Origin: an uncultured Eubacteriales bacterium
GTDB lineage: Bacteria > Bacillota > Clostridia > Oscillospirales > Acutalibacteraceae
Assembly (NCBI GenBank): GCA_934477125.1
Contig: CAKSOL010000006.1
Location: 82,208 to 146,207 of the forward strand
Direction: 5' to 3'
Length of the DNA stretch: 64,000 nt
This document shows positions 56,427 to 64,000 of the stretch, one piece after another. Both the position numbers and the translations under genes were made by a program. The notes under the pieces were generated by a model. That model saw only the letters and a program-made list of their open reading frames with translations. It was not told the DNA's origin and searched no databases. Position 1 is the first letter of the stretch; every line of letters starts with the position of its first letter.

Positions 56427-57773
56427 ATGCAAAAGAAATTAACAAGAAAACAGGCGCTTCGCCGCAGAAGAATTTTTATAATCAGCTGCTCGCTCGCTTT
56501 GGCGGCGGCAATCGGGATTATCGCTTTTGTCGGAGTTAAAATTTCGGGGGCGATAAGCGCGGGAAAAACGCCGTCTGGCGCGTCCTCGTCGCAGGACGGC
56601 TCATCATCGGAAAGCGCCGTTCCTAAGAAAACCGCCTCCGCTACTGTTATAAACACCGGCGATATACTGGTTCATAACCCCGTTCTCGCCGGAGCGCTCA
56701 ATTCCTCGACCGGAGAATATGATTTTTCGAGCTTTTTTCCGGAGGTTCAGAGCTATTTCAAGGCGGCGGACCTTGCGGTTATAAACCTTGAGGTTACTCT
56801 CGGAGGAACCAAGTCGGGGAAATATAAGGGCTTTCCGTCCTTCAACACGCCCGACAGCCTGATAGATACACTTTCGGCGGCGGGAATAGGAATGTGCCTT
56901 ACAGCCAACAACCATTCCTACGATACCGGGCTTTACGGAATGACCCGGACAGTTCAGGTTTTAAAGGAAAAGGGAATGCCCTATATCGGAACACGTGAAA
57001 CCGGGGACGAGCCTGTATTTGCGGTTAAAAACGTAAACGGAGTCAAGATAGGTATGACCTGCTATACCTATGAGAATAAATGCGATACTCCGGGCAGAAA
57101 GTCGCTTAACGGAAATATTTTAAAGCCTGAGGCAAACGCGCTTATAAATTCCTTTGCGTATGAGAGGATAGAGGAATTTTATTCCGAGGCGGAAAATGTT
57201 ATATCGCAGATGCGCAGTCAGGGCGCGGAGGCAATAGTGTTTTATGTCCATTGGGGAGAGGAATATAAGCTTTCGCCAAATCAATGGCAGAAAACCATCG
57301 CACAAAAGCTCTGCGACCTTGGGGTAGACGTTATAGTCGGCGGCCATCCTCACGTTATCCAGCCGGTCGAGCTGCTGCATGCCTCCGGCTCCGAGCGGAC
57401 AACCGTCTGCTTATATTCAATGGGCAATTCGATATCAAACCAGCGTACCGAGGAGCTGACCGGTCTTTGCAACACCGGGCATACCGAGGACGGCGTTCTG
57501 TTTTCCTATACCTTTGATAAATACAGCGACGGCTCGGTTGTGCTTTCTGCAGCAGACGCCGTTCCGACCTGGGTAAACAAGGTCGGTCAGAGATACAGCG
57601 CAAAGTATACGATGTATCCTATGGAGAAATCAGCCGACAGCTCAAAATACGACCTCAGCGCGGCGGCGGTTTCCTCAATGCAGAAATCCTACGCCCGGAC
57701 ACGCGCGCTCCTTGAGGAGGGACTTACCGCCTGCCAGACCGCTCTCGGCTGCGAGGTAAGAATTTGGGAATGA
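56427..57773 (+). CDS. CapA-family membrane-anchored protein
   Basis: 448 residues. A basic N-terminus and one membrane helix (about 16-38) are followed by a Ser-rich linker and a CapA metallophosphatase-like domain: NTGDILVHNPVL, AVINLEVTLGG, CLTANNHSYDTG, FYVHWGEEY and GGHPHVIQP. CapA is required for poly-gamma-glutamate capsule export and anchoring in Bacillus; in other Clostridia such proteins act on unknown surface polymers. No PgsB or PgsC lies nearby, so a capsule role is not certain. Confidence 0.88.
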   Translation: MQKKLTRKQALRRRRIFIISCSLALAAAIGIIAFVGVKISGAISAGKTPSGASSSQDGSSSESAVPKKTASATVINTGDILVHNPVLAGALNSSTGEYDFSSFFPEVQSYFKAADLAVINLEVTLGGTKSGKYKGFPSFNTPDSLIDTLSAAGIGMCLTANNHSYDTGLYGMTRTVQVLKEKGMPYIGTRETGDEPVFAVKNVNGVKIGMTCYTYENKCDTPGRKSLNGNILKPEANALINSFAYERIEEFYSEAENVISQMRSQGAEAIVFYVHWGEEYKLSPNQWQKTIAQKLCDLGVDVIVGGHPHVIQPVELLHASGSERTTVCLYSMGNSISNQRTEELTGLCNTGHTEDGVLFSYTFDKYSDGSVVLSAADAVPTWVNKVGQRYSAKYTMYPMEKSADSSKYDLSAAAVSSMQKSYARTRALLEEGLTACQTALGCEVRIWE

Positions 57774-57783
57774 GTTTTTCGTC

Positions 57784-57813
57784 TTGACAACATATATATA
57801 ATAAAGGTATACT
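57784..57813 (+). promoter_or_regulatory. promoter of the sugar-transferase operon
   Basis: TTGACA (57784-57789), 18 bases, TATACT (57808-57813), 35 bases before the ATG. Confidence 0.75.
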
Positions 57814-57847
57814 GTATAGAGACATTAAACAACAAAAGGTCGGATTT

Positions 57848-59233
57848 ATGAATACTCTTATTAAATTCAGAAAATCGGTAATGCTTTTTGTCAAGGCGCT
57901 GCTTGTTATCGCGGTAACGCTGGGCTTTGTTGAATTCTGGAGCGCCAATTATGTTGAAACGCTGTTCAGCCTGAGAGGAAATTTCGTTGTTATCTTCTCC
58001 TTTGTGCTTGTTTTTGTAACCTTCGGCTCGCTTTACGGCGCTTTTAAGATAGGCGTTTACCGTGTTCACGAGATAATTTACAGCTTTTCGCTTGCGGTCA
58101 TTTTTGCAAACGCCGTTATGTATCTTGAGCTGTGTCTTATCGCCAGAACGCTTGTTGCGGTCAGACCTATGCTGCTCGGAATAATTTTTCAGATTCTGAT
58201 TGCGGCGGCAGGGAGCTGGTGCGCCAATACGATATATTTTAAGCTTTACCGCGCCCGCCGGATGATTGCCGTTTTCGGCAACGATACCGACGGCTTTGCC
58301 CTTATAAACAAAATGAGCCGGCTGTCAGAACGGTTCCAGATTGAAAGCGGTATAAACGCGAACCGTTCCTCGATAGAGGAAATTTTCCGCCATATAGACA
58401 AATATGAGGCGGTTGTTATCTGCGGAGTTACAGGGGAAATTCAGCGGCAGATATTAGCTTATTGCTATGCAAACTGCAAAAGAACCTATCTGTTGCCCGA
58501 TATAACCGATATAGTTATAAACAACAGCTATTCGATTCAGATAAGCGACACGCCGGTGCTTATGAGCCGCAACCGCGGTCTTACCATTGAGCAGGAAATT
58601 ATAAAGCGGATAGGGGATATAATCATTTCGGCGCTTATGCTGATTGTTTCAAGTCCGTTTATGCTGATAGCCGCCGTCGCCATAAAGCTGGACGACGGCG
58701 GACCGGTATTCTTCCGCCAGAACCGGATTACGAAGGACGGAAAGATATTCAATATAATAAAATTCCGCTCGATGATTGTTGACGCCGACCGCGACGGTGT
58801 TCGCAAGGCGACCGACGGGGACGACCGCATTACCCGCGTCGGACGTATTATCAGAGCCTGCCGGATTGACGAGCTGCCCCAGCTTTTCAATGTTTTGAGG
58901 GGCGATATGTCGATGGTGGGTCCGAGACCCGAAAGAATAGAAAACGTTTATGAATATTCCTGCAAATATCCCCAGTTTGAGCTGCGCCACCGCGTTAAGG
59001 CGGGACTTACGGGATATGCCCAGATATACGGCAAGTATAACACCGCTCCGGCGGACAAGCTGAATATGGATTTGACTTATATAGAAACCTATTCGCTTCT
59101 GCAGGACATCAAGCTTATTATTTTAACATTTAAAATATTATTTATGCGCGAAAGCACGGAGGGCTTTTCCGAGGAGGCAAGCCGCAGCCGTGTTTCCGAT
59201 GAAAGCGGAAAGGAAAATGAAAATGAAATTTGA
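57848..59233 (+). CDS. polyprenyl-phosphate sugar-1-phosphate transferase (WcaJ/CpsE-like)
   Basis: 461 residues. Four N-terminal membrane helices, a CoA-binding-like domain (about 130-230), a further helix (about 260-280) and the C-terminal bac_transf domain with FNIIKFRSM, DELPQLFNVLRGDMSMVGPR and KAGLTGYAQIYGKYNT. It puts the first sugar phosphate onto undecaprenyl phosphate, the start of exopolysaccharide or glycoprotein glycan assembly. The end overlaps the next gene start by 11 bp. No other glycosyltransferase, flippase or polymerase gene follows in the window. Confidence 0.9.
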   Translation: MNTLIKFRKSVMLFVKALLVIAVTLGFVEFWSANYVETLFSLRGNFVVIFSFVLVFVTFGSLYGAFKIGVYRVHEIIYSFSLAVIFANAVMYLELCLIARTLVAVRPMLLGIIFQILIAAAGSWCANTIYFKLYRARRMIAVFGNDTDGFALINKMSRLSERFQIESGINANRSSIEEIFRHIDKYEAVVICGVTGEIQRQILAYCYANCKRTYLLPDITDIVINNSYSIQISDTPVLMSRNRGLTIEQEIIKRIGDIIISALMLIVSSPFMLIAAVAIKLDDGGPVFFRQNRITKDGKIFNIIKFRSMIVDADRDGVRKATDGDDRITRVGRIIRACRIDELPQLFNVLRGDMSMVGPRPERIENVYEYSCKYPQFELRHRVKAGLTGYAQIYGKYNTAPADKLNMDLTYIETYSLLQDIKLIILTFKILFMRESTEGFSEEASRSRVSDESGKENENEI

Positions 59234-60101
59234 GGCAGCGCTGGTAGTAATGGCAGCAGGAATGGGGAGCCGTTTCGGAGGACTCAAGCAGGTTGAGCCG
59301 ATAGGTCCCAAGGGTGAGGCTATTCTCGATTTCTCGGTTTATGACGCAAAAAAAGCCGGATTTACAAAGGTTGTTTTTGTTATTAAGCACGAGATTGAGG
59401 AGGAGTTCCGCAGACTGGTCGGGAGCAGGATTGAAAAGCAGATTCCGGTTTCCTATGTTTTTCAGGAGACCGATATGCTGCCGGAGGGCTTTGAGTGTCC
59501 GCCCGACCGCGTAAAGCCCTGGGGTACGGGTCACGCCGTCTATTGCTGCCGCAACGAGGTGAAAACGCCGTTCGCGGTTATAAATGCCGACGATTATTAC
59601 GGTCACAACGCCCTGCGGCAGATATATGAGCAGCTCAGAAACGACAGCAAAAATTATTGTATGGTCGGTTTCCGTCTTGCAAATACCCTTACCGAAAACG
59701 GCACCGTTTCGCGCGGCGTATGCACGATTGAGGACGGTATGCTCAAAAACATCATTGAGCGCACTAAAATTGCCGACTGCCGCTATACCGAGGACGGCGA
59801 GCATTGGACACCTCTGCCCGCGGACACGGTCGTTTCTATGAATATGTGGGGCTTCCAGCCGGATATATTCAATTATATAGAAAGCGATTTCGTTGATTTC
59901 CTGAAAGAGAAAATAGAGGTTCCGAAGTCTGAGTTTTATCTGCCGAGCGTTGTTTCGGGACTTATCGAAAGCGGAGAAAAACAGGTTCGCGTTTTGGTGG
60001 CGGAGGATAAATGGTACGGCGTTACATACCGCGAGGATAAGCAGGGAGTTGTTGACGCTATTTCCGCAAAAATCGCTGCCGGAGAATATGAAGGCCTTTA
60101 A
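59223..60101 (+). CDS. sugar nucleotidyltransferase (NTP transferase family)
   Basis: 292 residues from the ATG at 59223, eight bases after AAAGGA; an ATG at 59217 is too near that site. ALVVMAAGMGSRFGGLKQ is the NTP-binding start, and FAVINADDYYG carries the metal-binding Asp. It is a GT-A fold nucleotidyltransferase that would activate a sugar phosphate, but it has no GalU or RfbA signature, so the sugar is unknown. Coupled to the sugar-transferase gene. Confidence 0.82.
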   Translation: MKFEAALVVMAAGMGSRFGGLKQVEPIGPKGEAILDFSVYDAKKAGFTKVVFVIKHEIEEEFRRLVGSRIEKQIPVSYVFQETDMLPEGFECPPDRVKPWGTGHAVYCCRNEVKTPFAVINADDYYGHNALRQIYEQLRNDSKNYCMVGFRLANTLTENGTVSRGVCTIEDGMLKNIIERTKIADCRYTEDGEHWTPLPADTVVSMNMWGFQPDIFNYIESDFVDFLKEKIEVPKSEFYLPSVVSGLIESGEKQVRVLVAEDKWYGVTYREDKQGVVDAISAKIAAGEYEGL

Positions 60102-60123
60102 ATAATAAACAGGAGCTGATTAT

Positions 60124-60717
60124 ATGAATACCAAAAAAATAATTCTTGCGGTTGCCGGCGGAGTTGTCGTGCTGGCGCTGCTCATTACCGGAATAGTTGT
60201 CACCCTAAAAAATTCTGGCGGAAAGAAACCGGAAAACGATAATTCCTCGGTTTCTTCCCAAACCGGGAGCGGCTCCTCAGGCTCCGGCTCTGCGGACGGC
60301 AATTCCTCGGATGCAACTGTGTCCGCCGGTAAGGTTGAGCTGCCTAAGGTTGAGGCTAAAACCGGCAAAAAGGTTTCTGTTCCGATAAAGCTGAGCAAAA
60401 ACCCCGGAATTAACGCGGCTCAGCTGATTTTTGAATACGATTCGTCCGCTCTTACATATAACGGCTGCGAAAACGGCGATATTCTCGATGAATGTGAGGA
60501 CGCCGAGAACAGCGGAGTTATAACTGTTCTGGTTCAGAACGGCGGAATTGAGGACAGCAGCAAAAACGGAACGCTTATAACCCTCAGCTTTACGGTTAAG
60601 GACGGCGCAAAGCCGGGAACATATACCGTAAAGGCGTCCGATAAAAGTATGATTTGCAATTCCGATGAGGTTATCGTCGTTCCTGAGCTTTCGGACGGTC
60701 AGATAACGGTAAAATAA
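60124..60717 (+). CDS. membrane-anchored cohesin-domain protein
   Basis: 197 residues. N-terminal membrane helix (about 5-27), a Ser/Gly-rich linker (about 38-68) and one cohesin-type beta sandwich (about 70-197): VELPKVEAKTGKKVSVPIKL, GINAAQLIFEYDSSALTY, GTLITLSFTVKDGAKPGTYTVK. Cohesins bind dockerins and organise cellulosomes. Only one cohesin is present and it is anchored by a single helix. The next gene encodes another. AGGAGCTG precedes the ATG. Confidence 0.82.
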   Translation: MNTKKIILAVAGGVVVLALLITGIVVTLKNSGGKKPENDNSSVSSQTGSGSSGSGSADGNSSDATVSAGKVELPKVEAKTGKKVSVPIKLSKNPGINAAQLIFEYDSSALTYNGCENGDILDECEDAENSGVITVLVQNGGIEDSSKNGTLITLSFTVKDGAKPGTYTVKASDKSMICNSDEVIVVPELSDGQITVK

Positions 60718-60737
60718 TTAAATCTGCCGAATATTAT

Positions 60738-61901
60738 ATGAAAGGAACGGTGAAAGCATTGAAAAACAGGGCTTTATCCGCGATACTTGCCTGTTTTATA
60801 ATGATAATGCCGCTTGCCGGGATTCCGGCGTCTGCCGCGGACAGGGAGTTTACCCTGCGCGTTTCCTCGGCAACCGCCGTTCCGGGCGACAGTATTGTCC
60901 TGAATGTGGATATAGAAAACAATCCGGGAATAATGGCGGTAACGGTTACTTTTCATTTTGACCCTGAGGTATTGCAGTATGAAAAGTACTACGGCGGTAT
61001 TCTTGTTAAGGATACTATCGCTACCCATAACGGCTATATCAGCATTGTGTATTGCCGGAGCAATGACATTGCGAAAAACGGAACTCTTTTCGGCATAGGC
61101 TTTAAGGTTAAGGAAGGCGCGCAGGTCGGAAAATACCCGGTTACGGTTAAAAACAACCGCTGCGAGGATACCCTGAACGGCGCGTTCGCAAACTGGAATT
61201 CCGAAAAGCTTGTGGGAACGGTAATTCCCGGAACGGTCGAAATAGGCTATAACGGCAGTAATTGCAGCCATCGCTACGGCGGATATACCGAAACCGTGCC
61301 GTCGGGCTGCAATACCGTCGGCATAAGAAGCCGCAGCTGTACGGTCTGCGGTCATACCGAGACCGAGCAAACGCCGAAGCTCGGTCATAAATACGACGAA
61401 AACTGGACGGTGGATAAGGCGGCAGCGGAGCAGGAAAGCGGGGTTATGTCCCGCCATTGCCTGCGCTGCGACTCGGTTACCGATAAGGTGGCATTTACCT
61501 TAAACGACGCTGCCGGAAACGGCTTTGCAAACGAGGTCGGAACCGTGCTGGCGCCGGGCTCATGGGAACCGCTCAAAATTGCTGAAACGCCGGACAGCGA
61601 CCGGGACAATACCGCCCCTGAGCCTGAACCCGAAACGCCTGAGGAAACGCCGGATGCCAATATCCTTCCGGAAAAGCCGGATAATTCATCTGAAGAGCCG
61701 ATAAGCGCAGAGGACCTTGTAAACAACGTCAAACGCGCTCAGAAAACCGGTCTTGCAAGATGGTTTTCCTATGCTCTCGGCGACTCCGAAAACGCCGGGA
61801 TATTAAGTATAATCCGAGCCTCGGTTCCGAAAAAGCTTGCAATATCCTCGGCAGGCATCATCATATCTCTTGTCGCGGCAATTTTCGGCATATTACTATA
61901 A
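60738..61901 (+). CDS. secreted cohesin-domain protein with C-terminal membrane helix
   Basis: Up to 387 residues. The start is uncertain: an ATG at 60738 has no site, a GTG at 60750 is close to AAAGGA, and a TTG at 60759 would give an ideal signal peptide (MKNRALSAILACFIMIMPLA, cut near ASA-AD). Mature part: a cohesin-like domain (LRVSSATAVPGDSIVLNVDI, AVTVTFHFDPEVLQYE, NGTLFGIGFKVKEG), then two Cys-rich His-containing segments (CSHRYGGYTE, CTVCGHTETE, HCLRCDSVTD), a Pro/Glu-rich linker and a last helix. The Cys segments look like repeated GHxW/bacterial surface motifs. Confidence 0.75.
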   Translation: MKGTVKALKNRALSAILACFIMIMPLAGIPASAADREFTLRVSSATAVPGDSIVLNVDIENNPGIMAVTVTFHFDPEVLQYEKYYGGILVKDTIATHNGYISIVYCRSNDIAKNGTLFGIGFKVKEGAQVGKYPVTVKNNRCEDTLNGAFANWNSEKLVGTVIPGTVEIGYNGSNCSHRYGGYTETVPSGCNTVGIRSRSCTVCGHTETEQTPKLGHKYDENWTVDKAAAEQESGVMSRHCLRCDSVTDKVAFTLNDAAGNGFANEVGTVLAPGSWEPLKIAETPDSDRDNTAPEPEPETPEETPDANILPEKPDNSSEEPISAEDLVNNVKRAQKTGLARWFSYALGDSENAGILSIIRASVPKKLAISSAGIIISLVAAIFGILL

Positions 61902-61923
61902 ATAACAGAAATCAGGGTAACAA

Positions 61924-63393
61924 ATGAAAAAATTCAGAAAATTATTTGCAGCGGTTATTGTATTGTGTCTCTCATTTTCGGCATTTTCGGTTAATGCGGA
62001 AAACGGCAAAACACAATATTATTACGCTACGTCGTATGCACTATCGGATGGTGCGGTTCCGGAAGTGAAAACAGTATTATCTGTTTCCGAAACTGTAAAA
62101 AAATATCCTCAGGCTACCTATGATTATATTGTAGCTCAAATGCTTAATCAGAGTCCCGAAATTTATGTCTTTGATAAACGTATTGAAACGAATGATTTAC
62201 AAAATTTGTTTCAGCATCTCAGAGATTCGCGGCCGGAACTATATTTCCTCGAACGAGGATATAGATATAGTAGTAGCGGCGGATATGTTTGGAGTATTAT
62301 TCCGGGTTATGAAATTTCAGGCGAGGAGTATGAAAGAACAAAGGAAGTTTATAACTCCGAGCTTAAGAAAATAGTTGACCGCATACCGGAAACAGCTTCA
62401 ACTGTTGAAAAGATTTTGCTGGTACATGACTATATTGCCGACCGCTTTTCCTATGATACAACATACTCAAACTACGATGTCTATGCTATGCTTACTGAAA
62501 ACACAGGTGTTTGCCAAGCGTATACATTGCTGTTTATTGCCGTTATGAATGAACTTGGAATAGATTGTTCTTACGTGTCAAGTGAAACAGCGGTTCACAT
62601 ATGGAACGCAGTAAAGCTTGATGACGGACATTATTATCACCTTGATGTAACCTGGGATGATCCTATGGGTTCTGCTCTTGTGAAACATAATAATTTTTTA
62701 ATTTCAACCGAAACTATGCTCAGAATGTCTGAGGAAAAATCCGATTGGGTGTCACCGGTTCTGAATTTTGGGTCCGATAAATATGAAAACGGCTATGTTT
62801 GGAACGGAGCAGACTATCCGTTCAGATATTTGAACGGAGCAATATACGGCGCAAAAGAGAAAAACGGCGGTCTTACAATCGATAAATGTTCAAACGATTT
62901 GAAAAGCTATTCCGAGGAGATTGCCGCGATACCTGCTTGCTATTGGAATGTAAGAAATGATACCTCAAGCAGATATATAGGCTTTTTTAGTGGATTTACT
63001 TTGGTTGGAAACACATTTATCGTTAATGATAGCGATAAAATTTTTTGCTGCCGAAAAACAGGCGACAGTTGGAACACAATAATTATTCCGTATAAAAAAA
63101 CAATAGATACGGATTATTACTATTCGCTTTCAGATGAAAACGGGAATATAGTGTTAAAAACAGGTAACGCGCCAAATGTAATAGATGATGTCCGGGATGT
63201 AATTGTTCCGTTGCCCATCATTGCAAAAAACGGCAATTCTTGGGCGCAGGCGTTGGTTCAAACCCGAAAATCCCTTCTGGATGAACCTCAGCCGGAGGTC
63301 AATACGGATTTTCTCGATATGAACGGCGATAACATAATAGATATACGCGACCTTGTTAAAATGAAAAAACGCTCGGCAGCCGCCGCAGCATAG
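61924..63393 (+). CDS. secreted transglutaminase-like protein with a half dockerin
   Basis: 489 residues. Signal peptide (about 1-25, MKKFRKLFAAVIVLCLSFSA). The transglutaminase-like core has the triad C197 (TGVCQAY), H225 (VHIWNAV) and D241 (LDVTWDDP). A long C-terminal part of no known domain is followed by one calcium-loop segment DMNGDNIIDIRDLVKMKK that looks like half of a type I dockerin. It may bind one of the upstream cohesins on the cell surface. Codon use is more AT-rich than that of its neighbours, suggesting a different origin. Whether it is a crosslinker or a protease cannot be decided. Confidence 0.8.
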   Translation: MKKFRKLFAAVIVLCLSFSAFSVNAENGKTQYYYATSYALSDGAVPEVKTVLSVSETVKKYPQATYDYIVAQMLNQSPEIYVFDKRIETNDLQNLFQHLRDSRPELYFLERGYRYSSSGGYVWSIIPGYEISGEEYERTKEVYNSELKKIVDRIPETASTVEKILLVHDYIADRFSYDTTYSNYDVYAMLTENTGVCQAYTLLFIAVMNELGIDCSYVSSETAVHIWNAVKLDDGHYYHLDVTWDDPMGSALVKHNNFLISTETMLRMSEEKSDWVSPVLNFGSDKYENGYVWNGADYPFRYLNGAIYGAKEKNGGLTIDKCSNDLKSYSEEIAAIPACYWNVRNDTSSRYIGFFSGFTLVGNTFIVNDSDKIFCCRKTGDSWNTIIIPYKKTIDTDYYYSLSDENGNIVLKTGNAPNVIDDVRDVIVPLPIIAKNGNSWAQALVQTRKSLLDEPQPEVNTDFLDMNGDNIIDIRDLVKMKKRSAAAAA

Positions 63394-63409
63394 AAAAGAG
63401 GTAAGTCAG

Positions 63410-63787
63410 TTGCATTTGCAGGAATCGGGAGAAATGTATCTCGAAACAATTCTCGTTTTATCAAAAAAGAAACCGACTGTTCGGTCTATCGACGTCGGAG
63501 AATATATGGAATTTTCAAAACCGAGCGTCAGCCGCGCCATAGGACTGCTAAAAAACGGCGGATATGTAACGGTTGATAAAAACGGCTTTATTTCTCTTAC
63601 CGACGCGGGACGGGAAATTGCCGAAAAAATTTACGAACGGCATACGGTTTTAACCCGGCTGCTCGTCAGTCTCGGAGTTGATAAAGAGACCGCTGCGGAG
63701 GATGCGTGCAAAATGGAGCACGCTATAAGCGACGTTTCATTCGCCGCAATAAAGCGGAAATTCGAGCTTGACAGCGAAAAAAATTAA
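63410..63787 (+). CDS. DtxR/MntR-family metal-dependent regulator
   Basis: 125 residues. The start is TTG at 63410, with AGAGGT seven bases upstream. A winged helix (GEYMEFSKPSVSRAIGLLKNGGYVTVDKNGFISLT) and the helical metal-binding/dimer part (ERHTVLTRLLVSLGV, EEDACKMEHAISD with E and H ligands) fit MntR-type regulators lacking an SH3 domain. It should respond to manganese or iron. It follows the dockerin protein closely (16 bp) and ends in a terminator. Confidence 0.85.
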   Translation: MHLQESGEMYLETILVLSKKKPTVRSIDVGEYMEFSKPSVSRAIGLLKNGGYVTVDKNGFISLTDAGREIAEKIYERHTVLTRLLVSLGVDKETAAEDACKMEHAISDVSFAAIKRKFELDSEKN

Positions 63788-63807
63788 AAATAAAATGAAT
63801 AATTTTC

Positions 63808-63850
63808 CCGTTTCCGGATAATATTTTTTCCGGAGACGGTTTCTTTTTTC
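63808..63850 (+). terminator. terminator after the DtxR-family gene
   Basis: CCGTTTCCGGA (63808-63818) pairs with TCCGGAGACGG (63829-63839, one G-T pair), followed by TTTCTTTTTTC. Confidence 0.8.
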
Positions 63851-63944
63851 AGCCAATTACAGGAGAAATTGCGCAAGATATTGTGCCGCGCTCCGCTTTA
63901 GAACCACAACTTTAAAAAATAATTAAAAAAAGGCAAAAAAAGTG

Positions 63945-63973
63945 TTGACAAAGGTGGTGAGGTGTGGTATTAT
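63945..63973 (+). promoter_or_regulatory. strong promoter for a gene beyond the right edge
   Basis: TTGACA (63945-63950), exactly 17 bases, TATTAT (63968-63973), followed by a GC-rich start (AGGCGCTCTGCGG). Strength and the GC-rich onset would suit a stable-RNA operon, but the product lies outside the window. Confidence 0.6.
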
Positions 63974-64000
63974 AATCAGGCGCTCTGCGGAAGCGGAGAG

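Noticed and set aside
1..64000. CRISPR array or rRNA genes
   Set aside because: No regularly spaced repeats of CRISPR length and no rRNA segments were seen on either strand.

Overview
The window looks like chromosome from a gut-type Clostridia, most plausibly an Oscillospirales/Ruminococcaceae-like member of the Bacillota. This is inferred from the contiguous S10-spc-alpha ribosomal cluster in Firmicutes order, the zinc-type S14, S4 and L36, dimeric-type GlyRS, a solitary r1t-type holin, cohesin and dockerin-like modules, and consensus TTGACA/TATAAT promoters with strong AGGAGG ribosome binding sites. The host sequence has balanced GC. One block (about 40.8-53.8 kb) is visibly AT-rich and foreign.

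Layout. 1-2.5 kb: an Entner-Doudoroff pair (kdgK, eda) divergent from an IclR-type regulator with a KdgR-like operator between them, then luxS. 2.5-14.7 kb, all minus strand: an acyl-ACP thioesterase, a NodB deacetylase, a four-gene GldA/F/G-DUF4340-like ABC unit, and a six-gene operon (beta-helix transferase, Nudix, two zinc-ribbon membrane proteins, galU, yjjG-like). 14.9-30.8 kb: the complete S10-spc-alpha cluster from one good promoter to a 20-bp terminator stem, including secY, adk, map, a KOW protein, infA, rpmJ and rpoA. 30.8-40.6 kb: housekeeping singletons (GDPD, two small unknowns, glyS, a Na/Pi transporter with PhoU, a corrinoid adenosyltransferase, an SDR, a HydE/BioB-like radical SAM enzyme, a lone holin, tRNA-Leu(CAA), a YitT protein, ogt).

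40.75-53.84 kb: a roughly 13-kb integrative mobilizable element inserted at the 3' end of guaA. It is bounded by an 18-bp near-identical repeat that contains the guaA stop codon. Its backbone is XRE regulator, xis-like, tyrosine integrase, MobC-like, RepA-like ATPase, MobV relaxase and TnpV. Its cargo is anti-phage defence: a DpnII-type restriction-modification locus with an HTH-fused Dam methylase and an extra Mrr-like nuclease, a C-protein-like regulator with an unknown partner, and a short type II CBASS operon (Cap5 HNH-SAVED nuclease, CD-NTase, E2-like protein). The CD-NTase carries a frameshift and an in-frame stop, and the relaxase carries an in-frame stop, so both signalling and self-mobilisation look crippled while the nucleases remain open.

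53.8-64 kb: guaA, an SDR, then a surface-polymer run (CapA-like, polyprenyl-phosphate sugar transferase, sugar nucleotidyltransferase, two membrane-anchored cohesin proteins, a secreted transglutaminase with a half dockerin, a DtxR-type regulator). The window ends in a strong promoter whose gene lies beyond the edge.

The most noteworthy items are the guaA-integrated defence element with its decayed CBASS cyclase, the HTH-Dam/Mrr/DpnII locus, duplicated hairpins at the element ends, the cohesin/half-dockerin surface set, and several structured non-coding spacers. All family calls come from reading the sequence; no database search was run.
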